DNA of 64,000 nucleotides from Pedobacter xixiisoli (GCF_900215335.1 NZ_OCMT01000005.1:124001-188000); one strand, 5' to 3'. Positions 50,872 through 60,839 are shown, counted from the stretch's first letter. Notes: generated by a model from the letters alone, not told the origin. Translations and numbers: made by a program.

Positions 50872-51606
50872 ATGGATTCATTATCAAAATTAGACGAAGT
50901 TAAAACCACACCGTGGAGCGGTGGTCGTGAACCATGGTCGATAGAATATGGTAAAATAATGATGTGGTTTTTCCTTGTGTCAGACGCATTTACATTTTCA
51001 TCATTTTTGATTTACTACGGTGCTCAAAAATTTGCTCAGCCAACATGGATTGATGCGGATAAAATATTCCAATCTATCCCAGGCATTGCAGATCACGGAC
51101 AACCTTTGGTTTTTGTAGGTATCATGACATTTATTTTGATTATGTCTTCAGTTACCATGGTATTGGCAGTAGAGGCAGGTCATCGTAATTCTAAAAAAGA
51201 AGTGGTAAAATGGATGATATGGACCATCTTAGGCGGTATTGCTTTCGTTGGCTGTCAGGCATTAGAGTGGACTCACTTGCACCACATGGGCTTTTGGTTT
51301 GGCACTAACCCAGCTACAGGTTTAACTGATCCAGCGGCTATATCTGCAGCATTACAACCGTATTTTACCAACGATATTTCGTATACAGCGGCATTGCAGT
51401 TCTCTAACTTATTCTTTACCATTACAGGTTTCCACGGTTTCCACGTAACGGTAGGTATCATTTTAAATATCATCATTTTGTTTATGGTATTGAATAATAC
51501 TTTTGAGAAAAGAGGATCATATTTGATGATTGAAAAAGTAGGTCTTTACTGGCACTTTGTAGATTTAGTGTGGGTATTTGTATTTACCTTCTTCTATTTA
51601 ATCTAA
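50872..51606 (+). CDS. Cytochrome c oxidase subunit III, second copy
   Basis: A 244-residue subunit III with six or seven helices. Hallmarks are SDAFTFSSFLIYYG (proton-pool Glu/Asp region), GFHGFHVTVG, and YWHFVDLVWVFVFTFFYLI at the end. Both subunit III proteins sit next to each other, and may each serve the caa3-type enzyme in a split arrangement. Confidence 0.92.
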   Translation: MDSLSKLDEVKTTPWSGGREPWSIEYGKIMMWFFLVSDAFTFSSFLIYYGAQKFAQPTWIDADKIFQSIPGIADHGQPLVFVGIMTFILIMSSVTMVLAVEAGHRNSKKEVVKWMIWTILGGIAFVGCQALEWTHLHHMGFWFGTNPATGLTDPAAISAALQPYFTNDISYTAALQFSNLFFTITGFHGFHVTVGIILNIIILFMVLNNTFEKRGSYLMIEKVGLYWHFVDLVWVFVFTFFYLI

Positions 51607-51633
51607 TTACCTAATCATATTTATTTAAAGATA

Positions 51634-52014
51634 ATGGCAAACCACGATCATACATTAGATTCTCATGACGCTCACGCACACGGCGAAGGCATGGGAGTAA
51701 AGCGCATTTGGCAAGTATTCGGTATCCTTTTGTTCATCACAGCAATTGAGTTCTTAGTAGCTTTAGGCTTTGTACACCACTGGCAGCTTGTAGTAAAAGG
51801 ACCAGCTTTATATGCATTTTACGTTGTACTTACGCTAATTAAAGCTTATTATATTGTTGCATTCTTCATGCACTTAAAGTTTGAAAAAAAGAGCTTCATC
51901 ATCTGTTGTTCAATTGTATTCATATTCATTATTTATTTCATTGTATTGATGTTAATAGAAGGCGGTTATTTGTTAAACCATCTTCAAGAACACCCTGTTT
52001 ATCCAAATAAATAA
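51634..52014 (+). CDS. Cytochrome c oxidase subunit IV family protein
   Basis: A 126-residue protein with a His-rich N-terminus (HDHTLDSHDAHAHGEG) and three membrane helices, matching bacterial COX4-type subunits. It ends two bases before the SCO-like gene. Confidence 0.88.
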   Translation: MANHDHTLDSHDAHAHGEGMGVKRIWQVFGILLFITAIEFLVALGFVHHWQLVVKGPALYAFYVVLTLIKAYYIVAFFMHLKFEKKSFIICCSIVFIFIIYFIVLMLIEGGYLLNHLQEHPVYPNK

Positions 52015-52016
52015 TA

Positions 52017-52733
52017 ATGAACGGAAGTTCTAACAAGAAAAAGATTTCAACTATATTGATCCTGGCAGCTATACTAGTTATGCCGGGATTTTTATATTAT
52101 TTACTACAGGATCAAGGCAAAAATAGGTACAGACCTTTGCCGATTTTTGGCCCTAAGGTAGTATCCTCTACTTTCCACTCCGTGAGAGGGAAGCAAATTC
52201 CAGATACAATTTATCACATTGTGGATGATTTCTCACTGACTAATCAAGTGGGAGATACTGTTACATTAAACAGTTGGAAAGGTAAAGTAGTTGTTTTGAA
52301 TCTTTTTTATAGCAAGGTAAATTCAGACGGTTCTAAATTGGCTTTGAAAGCAATGCATCAGTTTAACGAACTTTATCAGAAGAACGACATGGTACATTTG
52401 GCTAGCATCAGTATCGACGACAAAGATAACACTAATGACCTAGCCGATTTTGCTAAAACGTGGTCGGCAGAATCAAAAAAATGGGATATTCTAAAAGGCG
52501 ATACAAGTGATGTACGTAAGTTGGTTAAAAATTCCTTACTGCTAGATGCGGTCAATCAAAGTACCCCCAACGAACGTAAATTTATTTATAGCAATAAAAT
52601 CGTTCTATTAGATACAAAACATCGAATTAGAGGTTTTTACGAAGCGAGTAATAAAGAAGCGCTCTCTAAGCTAGATGATGAAATTAAAGTGCAAATTGCC
52701 GAAGAGTTAAGGAATATTAAAGACGGTAGATAG
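52017..52733 (+). CDS. SCO-like protein without any cysteine
   Basis: By position and fold this is a SCO/SenC-type protein (membrane helix about 10-30, then a thioredoxin-like domain DDFSLTNQVGDTVTLNSWKGKVVVLNLFY). True SCO proteins carry CxxxC just after this strand to bind copper. Here the region reads NLFYSKVNSDGSK (95-107), and the whole 238-residue protein contains no cysteine. The distal His region also differs (FIYSNKIVLLDTKHRIRGFYE). It may be a non-metal-binding relative acting as a scaffold or chaperone in CuA assembly. Confidence 0.82.
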   Translation: MNGSSNKKKISTILILAAILVMPGFLYYLLQDQGKNRYRPLPIFGPKVVSSTFHSVRGKQIPDTIYHIVDDFSLTNQVGDTVTLNSWKGKVVVLNLFYSKVNSDGSKLALKAMHQFNELYQKNDMVHLASISIDDKDNTNDLADFAKTWSAESKKWDILKGDTSDVRKLVKNSLLLDAVNQSTPNERKFIYSNKIVLLDTKHRIRGFYEASNKEALSKLDDEIKVQIAEELRNIKDGR

Positions 52734-52806
52734 TTTAGAGTTTTCAATTAACAGCTCTCAGTTAACCGCTCTCAGGCTGAATATAGCCTAATCAACTTTA
52801 ATAAAG

Positions 52807-53367
52807 ATGGAAAATATAAATAGCAAACTAGAAAATACCATAGAACAAAAATATAACAAGTGGATTTGGATTCTTTCCATAGCCATTCCAGTAGTGGTTG
52901 CTGTTTTGTTTGGTGTGAACTTAAGGAAGCTAGGTTACGACGTACAGCCATTAAGCTTTTTGCCTCCAATTTACGCCGCAATTAATGGCGTAACCGCTGT
53001 AGTACTAGTTACCGCTGTTTGGGCCATCAAAAATGGTAAACGTAAACTACACGAAAACCTAATGAAGTTTGCCATCGTTTTGTCGGTACTTTTTTTAGGG
53101 ATGTATGTAGCTTATCATATGACTTCAGATTCTACTAAGTTTGGAGGAGAGGGCGCTATCAAATACATCTACTATTTGATCTTAATCACTCATATCTTAT
53201 TGTCAATCATCATTATTCCATTTGTGCTAATTACCTATGTAAAAGCGTTGTCGCAAAGATTTGATAAACATAGAAAAATTGCCAGAATTGCTTTTCCAAT
53301 GTGGTTATATGTAGCAGTAACTGGTGTTATTGTTTACTTAATGATTTCGCCTTATTACGCTAATTAG
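52807..53367 (+). CDS. DUF420 membrane protein
   Basis: A 186-residue protein with about five helices and the DUF420 pattern. Conserved histidines occur in KLHENLMKFAIVLSV, YHMTSDSTKFGGEG, and THILLSIIIIPFVLITY. DUF420 proteins accompany oxidase operons and are probably involved in copper or heme delivery. It is the last gene of the respiratory block. Confidence 0.85.
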   Translation: MENINSKLENTIEQKYNKWIWILSIAIPVVVAVLFGVNLRKLGYDVQPLSFLPPIYAAINGVTAVVLVTAVWAIKNGKRKLHENLMKFAIVLSVLFLGMYVAYHMTSDSTKFGGEGAIKYIYYLILITHILLSIIIIPFVLITYVKALSQRFDKHRKIARIAFPMWLYVAVTGVIVYLMISPYYAN

Positions 53368-53413
53368 TATACACCCATTTTTAGCTACAACTTAATCCTC
53401 TGCACTTTTTACG

Positions 53414-53421
53414 TATTTTTG
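53414..53421 (+). promoter_or_regulatory. -7 element for the ECF sigma gene
   Basis: TATTTTTG matches TAnnTTTG, 67 bases before the GTG start and 103 before the ATG start. Confidence 0.45.
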
Positions 53422-53488
53422 TAAAATTTCTGTGCTAAAGTTGCTATAATTCTTATCTTAGAATTACTAACAAGCAAATAATTTCTAA

Positions 53489-54085
53489 GTGCAGGGAAAC
53501 GGGAACATAGAAGAGGCAAAAAAAATGCTGGGCGTAGGTAATATTACTACCTTCACCAATTTCTATACGCTGTTTTTTAAGAAACTTCTTATCGAAAGTG
53601 ATAAATATGTAAAAGATATACAAGTCGCCGAAGAAATCGTCCAAGATGTTTTCGTGAAGATTTGGGAACGCTCAGCAGATTTAAATAATATTCAGTCGAT
53701 TAAGTCATATCTCTATCGATCGGTGATTAACCAGTCTATTAATTATGTAAATAGACAGAAAAGTTTAGAGTATCATCATCAAAAAATAGTTAGAGATTTT
53801 AGCGAAACAGAAACTGAAGAAATTGATCAGGAGAATGAATTAATTGTAATGCTATTTGATGAAATAGAGAAGTTGCCACCAAAATGCAAAGAAATTTTTA
53901 AGTTAAATAGATTCGAAAAACTGAAATATAGAGAGATAGCCCTAAAGCTTAATATTTCTGAAAGGACTGTTGAAAATCACATTTCAAATGCACTTAAAAT
54001 CTTACGAGAGGCGATGTTGAGCAATAAAGAAAGCAATTTTAAATCGTCTCATTTAAATGTTTTAAAGGTTTTTTTCTTTTTTTAA
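53489..54085 (+). CDS. ECF sigma factor of the FecI type
   Basis: The 198-residue sigma factor has region 2 (YVKDIQVAEEIVQDVFVKIWE, about 40-60, then IKSYLYRSVINQSIN) and region 4 (KLPPKCKEIFKLNRFEKLKYREIALKLNISERTVENHISNALKILRE, about 130-178). The first codon is GTG at 53489. A later ATG at 53525 would remove 12 residues and is at least as likely. FecR follows 70 bases downstream. It should direct transcription of the SusC/SusD operon when the substrate is sensed. Confidence 0.93.
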   Translation: MQGNGNIEEAKKMLGVGNITTFTNFYTLFFKKLLIESDKYVKDIQVAEEIVQDVFVKIWERSADLNNIQSIKSYLYRSVINQSINYVNRQKSLEYHHQKIVRDFSETETEEIDQENELIVMLFDEIEKLPPKCKEIFKLNRFEKLKYREIALKLNISERTVENHISNALKILREAMLSNKESNFKSSHLNVLKVFFFF

Positions 54086-54155
54086 GGAAAAAGTGAAAAA
54101 TAACTAGGGGTTTTTTGAATCACGTTTGTCTTAGGGATATAACTAAACAAACAAA

Positions 54156-55370
54156 ATGACAGGCAAACCAGAAATACTGGAATTGATTGCTATGTATCTA
54201 AATAACCCAGAAGATTTACAATTAAAGTCTTCTGTAGATGATTTTAGATCGCAATCGATTAAAAATGAAGCTTTCTTTAAAGAAATAGAGAAGGTTTGGT
54301 TGTTGTCTAGTCAATCTAGTGTACTTGATTCGTTTGATGAGCATGCAGCCGTCGCAAGATTTCAAAAGCGTTTATCTTTTGAAGATAAGGATGGTTCAAA
54401 GAAAACTATTAAATTTTCATTTTTACGTTGGTCTGCCGCCGCTGCAGTCATTTTGGTCGTTGCTTCTTCTATTTATTTCTATAAGAATACTGAAACCCTA
54501 AGCGGGGCAAAAACACATACTTATGCCTCTGATGCTTTACCTGGTAGCAATAAGGCTGTGTTGGTACTGGCAAATGGGCGTAAAGTTTCATTAACTGATA
54601 TTAATAACGGCGATGTGGCCAAAGAAGCGGGACTTTCAATCACGAAAACAGCTGATGGGCAATTAGTGTATACCGTTTCTGAAACTGGGCAAACCAATGA
54701 AGATGACAATGCCGTAAACACAATTGAAACTCCAAAAGGAGGCATGTGGCGAATAAAATTACCAGATGGTTCTAATGTATGGCTAAACGCAGCCTCCTCT
54801 CTTACTTATCCACTTTCTTTTTCTAAGGGGCAAAAGCGAGTAGTAGAGCTTAAAGGCGAAGCTTATTTTGAGGTAGCCGAAGATAAACTTCACCCATTTG
54901 TGGTAAAAACCAGAAAACAAGAAGTTGAAGTTTTGGGTACACATTTTAACATCAACTCTTACGCAGATGAAACTGCTGTAAAAACGACCCTTTTAGAAGG
55001 AAGCGTGAGGGTGAACTTATTCTCTAATGGAAATAGAAGTGAAATTTTAAAGCCTGGGCAACAATCTATATTAACAGAAAAAGCTTTTGATGTGAAAGAA
55101 GTTGATGTAGATGAGGCAATTGATTGGAAAAACGGATACTTCATGTTTAACAATGAGAAGCAGGAAAGTATCATGAGGAAAATTGCTAGATGGTACAATG
55201 TGCAAATTGAATACGCCGATCAAGAGGCGAAGGATGTAACTTATTACGGCAGTATTAGCCGTTTCGACAATATATCTAAAGTCTTGAGGAAATTCGAGCA
55301 AACTGGAGAAGTGAGATTTGAAATTATAAAAAATAAAGTCATCGTATTTAAAGAAAAGAATGCAAACTAG
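54156..55370 (+). CDS. FecR-type anti-sigma factor
   Basis: The 404-residue protein has a cytoplasmic sigma-binding region (1 to about 85), a single helix (LRWSAAAAVILVVASSIYFY, about 88-107) and a periplasmic FecR domain (VNTIETPKGGMWRIKLPDGSNVWLNAASSLTYPLSF). A C-terminal DUF4974 domain (VDEAIDWKNGYFMFNNEKQESIMRKIARWYNVQIEY) contacts the receptor. It passes the outer-membrane signal from the STN domain of the following SusC protein to the ECF sigma factor. Confidence 0.94.
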   Translation: MTGKPEILELIAMYLNNPEDLQLKSSVDDFRSQSIKNEAFFKEIEKVWLLSSQSSVLDSFDEHAAVARFQKRLSFEDKDGSKKTIKFSFLRWSAAAAVILVVASSIYFYKNTETLSGAKTHTYASDALPGSNKAVLVLANGRKVSLTDINNGDVAKEAGLSITKTADGQLVYTVSETGQTNEDDNAVNTIETPKGGMWRIKLPDGSNVWLNAASSLTYPLSFSKGQKRVVELKGEAYFEVAEDKLHPFVVKTRKQEVEVLGTHFNINSYADETAVKTTLLEGSVRVNLFSNGNRSEILKPGQQSILTEKAFDVKEVDVDEAIDWKNGYFMFNNEKQESIMRKIARWYNVQIEYADQEAKDVTYYGSISRFDNISKVLRKFEQTGEVRFEIIKNKVIVFKEKNAN

Positions 55371-55438
55371 AAGATTAACCAACTTTTAGTTAAAAAAGAA
55401 CTAACAATTATTTATCAACTAACCAAAAACTATTAAGA

Positions 55439-55544
55439 ATGAAGAAGAATAAAACAATTACTTAAATACTGCATTCTGCAGTAAACAGAAAAGGGATGCT
55501 GGAACACCCCTTTTCGTTATCTGTTTGCCCTCCGGTTTAACCGG
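55439..55544 (+). promoter_or_regulatory. Structured leader upstream of susC with a short reading frame and three hairpins
   Basis: An 8-codon frame (ATG at 55439, stop at 55465, MKKNKTIT) is followed by CTGCA-TTC-TGCAG (55469-55481). Next comes a compound hairpin in which AAACAG..CTGTTT enclose AAAAGGG..CCCTTTT (55483-55526), then the palindrome CCGGTT-T-AACCGG (55532-55544). It could be an attenuator or an end point for the fecR transcript. This is my reading from pairing alone. Confidence 0.55.
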
Positions 55545-55639
55545 AAATCGATTTGGAAATCAATTTTTATTGGATTAACTGCGAGATGCAATTTAGAACT
55601 TAAACAAAGTTGTATTTCGCGTAAAAAACAGACTATCAA

Positions 55640-58600
55640 ATGTATAGAAAATATACCAAACTTCTATGTAACCACCCTGGTTATGTACCAAAATTATTGC
55701 TTATGATGAAGTTAGTAACAGTTATTTTACTTGTGTCTTTTGTGCAAGTGAGTGCTGCTTCGTTTGGTCAATCGGTAACTATAAAAGATAAAAAGGTTAC
55801 GCTCGAAAAAATCATTAAAGAGATAAAAAAGCAAGCCGGTTACGACGTATTGCTATCTACTAACAAAATCAAGAGTAGCACTTTAGTAAATGCAGGATTC
55901 CAGAACAAATCGGTTCAGGATGTGATGAACAAAGTGTTAGAAGGTAAAGACCTTACGTATATTATTGAGGATATGACAATTCTTGTAAAGCAGAAAGAAA
56001 AGTCATTTATTGATAAGATTATAGATTATTTTGCTGCAGTAAAAGTAGCAGGTGTCGTAAAAAGCAAGGGAGATGGTTTACCAATGCCAGGTGTTAGTGT
56101 TACGATTAAAGGTACTAACACTACCGTAATTACCAATGAAAAAGGCGAATATCAAATTACAGCACCAGAGGATGCGGTATTGGTGTTTAGATATATTGGG
56201 CATAAAACGGTAGAACTGGGAGTTAATGGTAGAACGAAAATAGACGTTTCTATAGAGGAGGATGCTTCTCAGCTAAAAGAGGTAAATATTGTTTCTACGG
56301 GTTATCAAAATTTAGATAGAAAGTTATTTACTGGATCAACTACTAAAATTAGTGCGAAGGATTCAGAAAGAAGTGGTGTGCCTGATATTTCGAGAATGCT
56401 AGAAGGGCAGGCTGCAGGTGTATCTGTTCAAAACGTTTCAGGTACATTTGGAGCAGCGCCTAAAATCCGTGTTCGTGGAGCTACTTCTTTATCTGGTGAT
56501 AATAAGCCTTTATGGGTTGTTGACGGTATTATCTTGGAGGATGTGGTAAATATCTCCAATGAAGCGTTATCAACTGGTGATGCAAATACACTTATAGGCT
56601 CTTCAGTAGCTGGTCTAAATCCAGATGATATAGAATCATTTACAATTCTTAAAGATGCGGCGGCAACGGCTATGTATGGTGCTAGGGCGATGAATGGTGT
56701 TATTGTTGTAACGACTAAAAAAGGCCGAAATACCGAAGGTAAAGCTAATATCAATTACTCAGGAACATTTACCACTTATCTTAAGCCAACATACGATAAT
56801 TTCGATATTATGAATTCGGCTGAGCAAATGTCGGTGTTGTTGGAGATGGAAAATAAAGGGTACTACTCACATAGTTCATTGGCCAATTCTGCAAATGGTG
56901 GTGTATTTAACAAAATGTATAACCAGATGTATGAATATGATCCGAATACCGATACATTCGGTTTGAAAAATAATTTGCAAAGTCGATTGAACTTTTTAGA
57001 CCGATATGCTAGAGCTAACACTGATTGGTTTGATGTGTTGTTTAAAAACTCTCTATTACAAGAGCATTCTTTAAGCGTTAATAGTGGAACCGCAAAAGTG
57101 CAAAATTATTTTTCGACAAGCTACACTCACGATGGCGGACAAACTTTAGGAGATAATGTAAAACGTTTTACTGCAAACCTTCGAAGTACTGTTCAGTTAA
57201 ATGAAAAGTTAAGTGTGGAGTTGTTGGCTAATGCTTCAATTCGTGATCAAAAATCTCCTGGTACACTTACCAGGCAGTCTGATCCCGTTTTTGGTCAATA
57301 TTCTAGAGATTTTGATATTAATCCATATTCTTATGCACTAAACACTAGTAGAGTATTAACTCCTTATGATGCTGATGGAAACTTGGAGTACTTTACAAGA
57401 ACTTATGCTCCATTTAATATTTTAAATGAATTAGATAATAACTACTTGTCGCTAAAAATGCTTGATATCAAAGTGCAAGGAGGGGTGAAGTATAAAATAT
57501 TGCCAAAACTAACATATTCTGTTGATGGTGCATATCGTTATGCTCGTTCAGAAAGACAACATTACGTTACAAGTAACTCAAATATGGCAATGGCATTCAG
57601 AGCTAATCCGAATCCAGCTGTAAATGATGCCAACATATTACTATATAAAGATCCAGATCATCCGAATGAGCCTGCAGTAGTAATATTGCCTGAAGGTGGA
57701 TTTTTTAATGCTAGTAATAATAATATTTTAAACTATTATTTAAGAAATAACCTAGAATACGACTCTAAGTTCGGAGAAGATCACCGTCTAAACGTATTTG
57801 CATCTTACGAAATGCGATACACAGATCGTCAAAACAGTAATTTTGATGGTGTTGGTTATCAGTATGATAACGGAGGACTAGTTAATCCTAATTATAGATA
57901 CTTTAAGAAAGCTATAGAAGGTGGTAATCCATATTTTGGTATGGGGTTAGGATATGATAGATTTTTGGCAATGATGGGTAGAGTAGCCTATTCATATAAA
58001 GACAGATACAGCTTTAACTCTACTGTACGTAATGATGGTTCTAATTTAATGGGTAAATCAAAAGTTGCACGTTGGTTGCCAACATGGAATGTATCTGGAG
58101 CGTGGGATGTAGACCAAGAAAGTTTTTTTGAAGGCATTAAGCCTTATGTTTCTGGAGCTAGGTTGAGAGCAACCTATGGACTAGTGGGAAGTCTAGGTGC
58201 AGCTACAAATTCAACATCTGTTTTTTATAATAGGGTTACCTATAGGCCTTATGAAAATGAAAAAGAGTCGCAAATTTATACTTCTAGCTTAGAGAATTCT
58301 GAGTTAACCTGGGAGAAACTTTATGAGTTGAATATAGGTACGGATTTGACCTTTTTTAACAACAAAATTAACCTGACATTCGATTACTATAAACGCAATA
58401 TCTTTGACCTTATTGGACCTATCAGGACCTCAGGTATTGGAGGCCAGTTTACTAAGTTTGCTAACTATGGCGAAATGAAAGCTAATGGTGTAGAGCTAAC
58501 TATAGCTGGGAACCCGATTAAAACTGCTGCTTTTAGATGGAGAACTCAGTTCAACTTTGGTTTAAATAAAAATGAGGTAACACGCTTAGACGTAAATCAA

Positions 58601-59341
58601 AATATTTGGAGTTTAGTTAGAGCCGAAGGTGCTCCAAAACAAGGATATCCGCAAAGAGGACTGTTTTCTATTCAGTTTGATGGCTTAAATCCTCAATACG
58701 GTTATCCAACATTTGTAGGTCTTAATGGACGTAGAAATGAAACCCAAATTCAATTGCAGGATACTAACGTGGAAAGTTTGGTTTACCATGGTCCAGTTGA
58801 TCCGACTTTCACGGGAGGTTTTTGGAATCAGGTCTCTTATAAGAACTTTACTTTTTCTGCATTATTTACATTTTCGATGGGAAATTATGTAAGGATGCAG
58901 CCTACAGTTACAGCGACATATAATGACATGACAGCGATGTCTCGAGATATTTTAAATAGATGGTTGATGCCTGGAGACGAGCAATTTACCAACATACCAG
59001 CTATATTGGATAGATTTACTGCAGCAGCAAAAGTTACTAGACCAGATGGTACAGTAGTAAATGCGGTATATCCTTATAATGCATATAACTATTCAGATCA
59101 AAGAGTAGCAAAAGGTGATTTTGTAAGGTTGAAGAATATTAGCTTGGCTTATCAGGTACCTGCAAAGTTTTCGTCAAAACTGGGTTTATCTAACGCTCAA
59201 ATATCTTTTGTAGGTAATAATATAGCATTGTTGTATTCTGATAAAGCTTTAAATGGCGCTGATCCAGAGTTTTTCAACAATGGAGGCGTTGCAATGCCTA
59301 TCCCTAGACAATATACTCTTTCATTAAAAGTTGGATTTTAA
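55640..59341 (+). CDS. SusC/RagA TonB-dependent receptor with STN domain
   Basis: The 1233-residue outer-membrane receptor has a signal peptide (about residues 20-44), an STN domain (VTIKDKKVTLEKIIKEIKKQAGYDV..KVLEGKDLTYIIED, about 46-115), a carboxypeptidase-like beta sandwich (VAGVVKSKGDGLPMPGVSVTIKG.., about 135-210) and the plug (ISRMLEGQAAGVSVQNVSG.., with PLWVVDGIILEDV and ILKDAAATAMYGARAMNGVIVVTTKKG). The barrel ends PRQYTLSLKVGF. The STN domain links it to FecR and the ECF sigma factor. It takes up an unknown glycan or peptide with SusD. Confidence 0.96.
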   Translation: MYRKYTKLLCNHPGYVPKLLLMMKLVTVILLVSFVQVSAASFGQSVTIKDKKVTLEKIIKEIKKQAGYDVLLSTNKIKSSTLVNAGFQNKSVQDVMNKVLEGKDLTYIIEDMTILVKQKEKSFIDKIIDYFAAVKVAGVVKSKGDGLPMPGVSVTIKGTNTTVITNEKGEYQITAPEDAVLVFRYIGHKTVELGVNGRTKIDVSIEEDASQLKEVNIVSTGYQNLDRKLFTGSTTKISAKDSERSGVPDISRMLEGQAAGVSVQNVSGTFGAAPKIRVRGATSLSGDNKPLWVVDGIILEDVVNISNEALSTGDANTLIGSSVAGLNPDDIESFTILKDAAATAMYGARAMNGVIVVTTKKGRNTEGKANINYSGTFTTYLKPTYDNFDIMNSAEQMSVLLEMENKGYYSHSSLANSANGGVFNKMYNQMYEYDPNTDTFGLKNNLQSRLNFLDRYARANTDWFDVLFKNSLLQEHSLSVNSGTAKVQNYFSTSYTHDGGQTLGDNVKRFTANLRSTVQLNEKLSVELLANASIRDQKSPGTLTRQSDPVFGQYSRDFDINPYSYALNTSRVLTPYDADGNLEYFTRTYAPFNILNELDNNYLSLKMLDIKVQGGVKYKILPKLTYSVDGAYRYARSERQHYVTSNSNMAMAFRANPNPAVNDANILLYKDPDHPNEPAVVILPEGGFFNASNNNILNYYLRNNLEYDSKFGEDHRLNVFASYEMRYTDRQNSNFDGVGYQYDNGGLVNPNYRYFKKAIEGGNPYFGMGLGYDRFLAMMGRVAYSYKDRYSFNSTVRNDGSNLMGKSKVARWLPTWNVSGAWDVDQESFFEGIKPYVSGARLRATYGLVGSLGAATNSTSVFYNRVTYRPYENEKESQIYTSSLENSELTWEKLYELNIGTDLTFFNNKINLTFDYYKRNIFDLIGPIRTSGIGGQFTKFANYGEMKANGVELTIAGNPIKTAAFRWRTQFNFGLNKNEVTRLDVNQNIWSLVRAEGAPKQGYPQRGLFSIQFDGLNPQYGYPTFVGLNGRRNETQIQLQDTNVESLVYHGPVDPTFTGGFWNQVSYKNFTFSALFTFSMGNYVRMQPTVTATYNDMTAMSRDILNRWLMPGDEQFTNIPAILDRFTAAAKVTRPDGTVVNAVYPYNAYNYSDQRVAKGDFVRLKNISLAYQVPAKFSSKLGLSNAQISFVGNNIALLYSDKALNGADPEFFNNGGVAMPIPRQYTLSLKVGF

Positions 59342-59352
59342 TTATTTGAAAC

Positions 59353-60831
59353 ATGAGATTTGATAAAAAATATATAATAGCACTTGTTGGAGCTGGTTTA
59401 TTATTTTCTTCTTGTAAGAAATACTTAGATCAAAATCCTGACATGAGAGCCGAAATTAACACGGTTGAGAAAGTTGGACAACTAATAGTTTCTGCATACC
59501 CTAAATACAATTATTTAGCGATGACGGAAACCTATTCAGATAATGTGGTGGATAAAGGCTTCGGCGTTGGCCATCTTAATGAACCATTTGTAAGTCTGTA
59601 TAATTGGAAAGATATTGAAGATACTGGCAATAATACTCCAACTCAATATTGGAATGGATGTTACGAGGCTATAAATAATGCTAACCAAGCGTTAGATGCC
59701 ATTGAAAAAAATAATTTTGGTACTAGTGCTAATCAATATAAAGGAGAAGCTTTAATAGCAAGGGCTTATGCTCATTTTATGTTGGTTACCTTTTTTGCGA
59801 AGGAATATACTATAGGTGCAGCTAATGATTCGCCTGGAATACCTTACATGTTAAAGCCAGAAACAACTACATTGCCTCAGTATTCGAGAGGTACGGTTGC
59901 TTCGGTTTATGCTCAAATAGAGAAAGATTTAACAGAAGGTCTACCTTTGTTATCAGGTGGTACATGGCAAGTGCCTAAATATCACTTTACTCCAGCGGCA
60001 GCCAATGCTTTTGCTTCAAGGTTTTACTTGTTTAAAGGTGACTGGGACAAGGTAATTGGACATTCAAACTTGGTTGTTGCTAATGGAAATTACGTAAACA
60101 ATCAACGTCCATGGAATACTACTTTACAAAACTATACTTCTGAAGAATTTAGAACGGAAATAACGAAAGCTGATAAAAATTACAATATTTTATTAGGAGA
60201 AACTTACTCTACTTATCAAAGAAATACTGTTGGAGGTACTACCCGTTACGGATTTGGAACTACCATATTCCAAAATATTTATAATGGTATTACTGTTACG
60301 GGCGCAAGGTTTGTGAATAAGGGATTAAGATGGTCTGATAATAACTATGTTACTTACACATTAAAAGAATATTTTCATTATACCAATGTTGCTGCCGGTA
60401 TAGGTTTTCCCTATATTATGCAACCCCTTTTCTTGACAGATGAAGGTTTGATCAATAGGGCCGAAGCTTACATCCAAAAAGGCCAATTTAATGAGGGCTT
60501 AGCTGATTTAAATCTTTTTGCATCGGTACGGATTGCAAATTACAACGCTACTACACATGCCGTTACTATTGATAAAGCTAAGGCTTACTTTAATGTAACT
60601 GACGATAAAGATGCTCTTTTGAAGACTGTGTTGCAGTTTAAGCAAATTGGTTGGATGAGTGAAGGCATGAGATGGATGGATATCTTAAGGCATCACTTAC
60701 CAGTTAGACATAATGTTTTAGCTGTAGATGGTACAGAAACTTTTATGACTCTGTCTCCAACTGATAACAGAAGAATGTTTCAAATTCCGAGAGAGGCTCA
60801 AATAGCTGGAGTGGAATTAAATCCTAGATAA
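59353..60831 (+). CDS. SusD/RagB substrate-binding lipoprotein
   Basis: The 492-residue surface lipoprotein (lipobox LFSSC, Cys22) caps the SusC receptor. TPR-like helices include YWNGCYEAINNANQALDAIE and ARAYAHFMLVTFFAKEYT, and the C-terminal region has RNAEAYIQKG-like sequence (LINRAEAYIQKGQFNEGLADLNLF). It ends FQIPREAQIAGVELNPR, as is usual for the family. Confidence 0.95.
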   Translation: MRFDKKYIIALVGAGLLFSSCKKYLDQNPDMRAEINTVEKVGQLIVSAYPKYNYLAMTETYSDNVVDKGFGVGHLNEPFVSLYNWKDIEDTGNNTPTQYWNGCYEAINNANQALDAIEKNNFGTSANQYKGEALIARAYAHFMLVTFFAKEYTIGAANDSPGIPYMLKPETTTLPQYSRGTVASVYAQIEKDLTEGLPLLSGGTWQVPKYHFTPAAANAFASRFYLFKGDWDKVIGHSNLVVANGNYVNNQRPWNTTLQNYTSEEFRTEITKADKNYNILLGETYSTYQRNTVGGTTRYGFGTTIFQNIYNGITVTGARFVNKGLRWSDNNYVTYTLKEYFHYTNVAAGIGFPYIMQPLFLTDEGLINRAEAYIQKGQFNEGLADLNLFASVRIANYNATTHAVTIDKAKAYFNVTDDKDALLKTVLQFKQIGWMSEGMRWMDILRHHLPVRHNVLAVDGTETFMTLSPTDNRRMFQIPREAQIAGVELNPR

Positions 60832-60839
60832 ATTAGATT

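Noticed and set aside
54959..55382. Minus-strand reading frames opposite fecR.
   Set aside because: They are opposite the FecR domains and DUF4974 with no promoter, signal or family resemblance.
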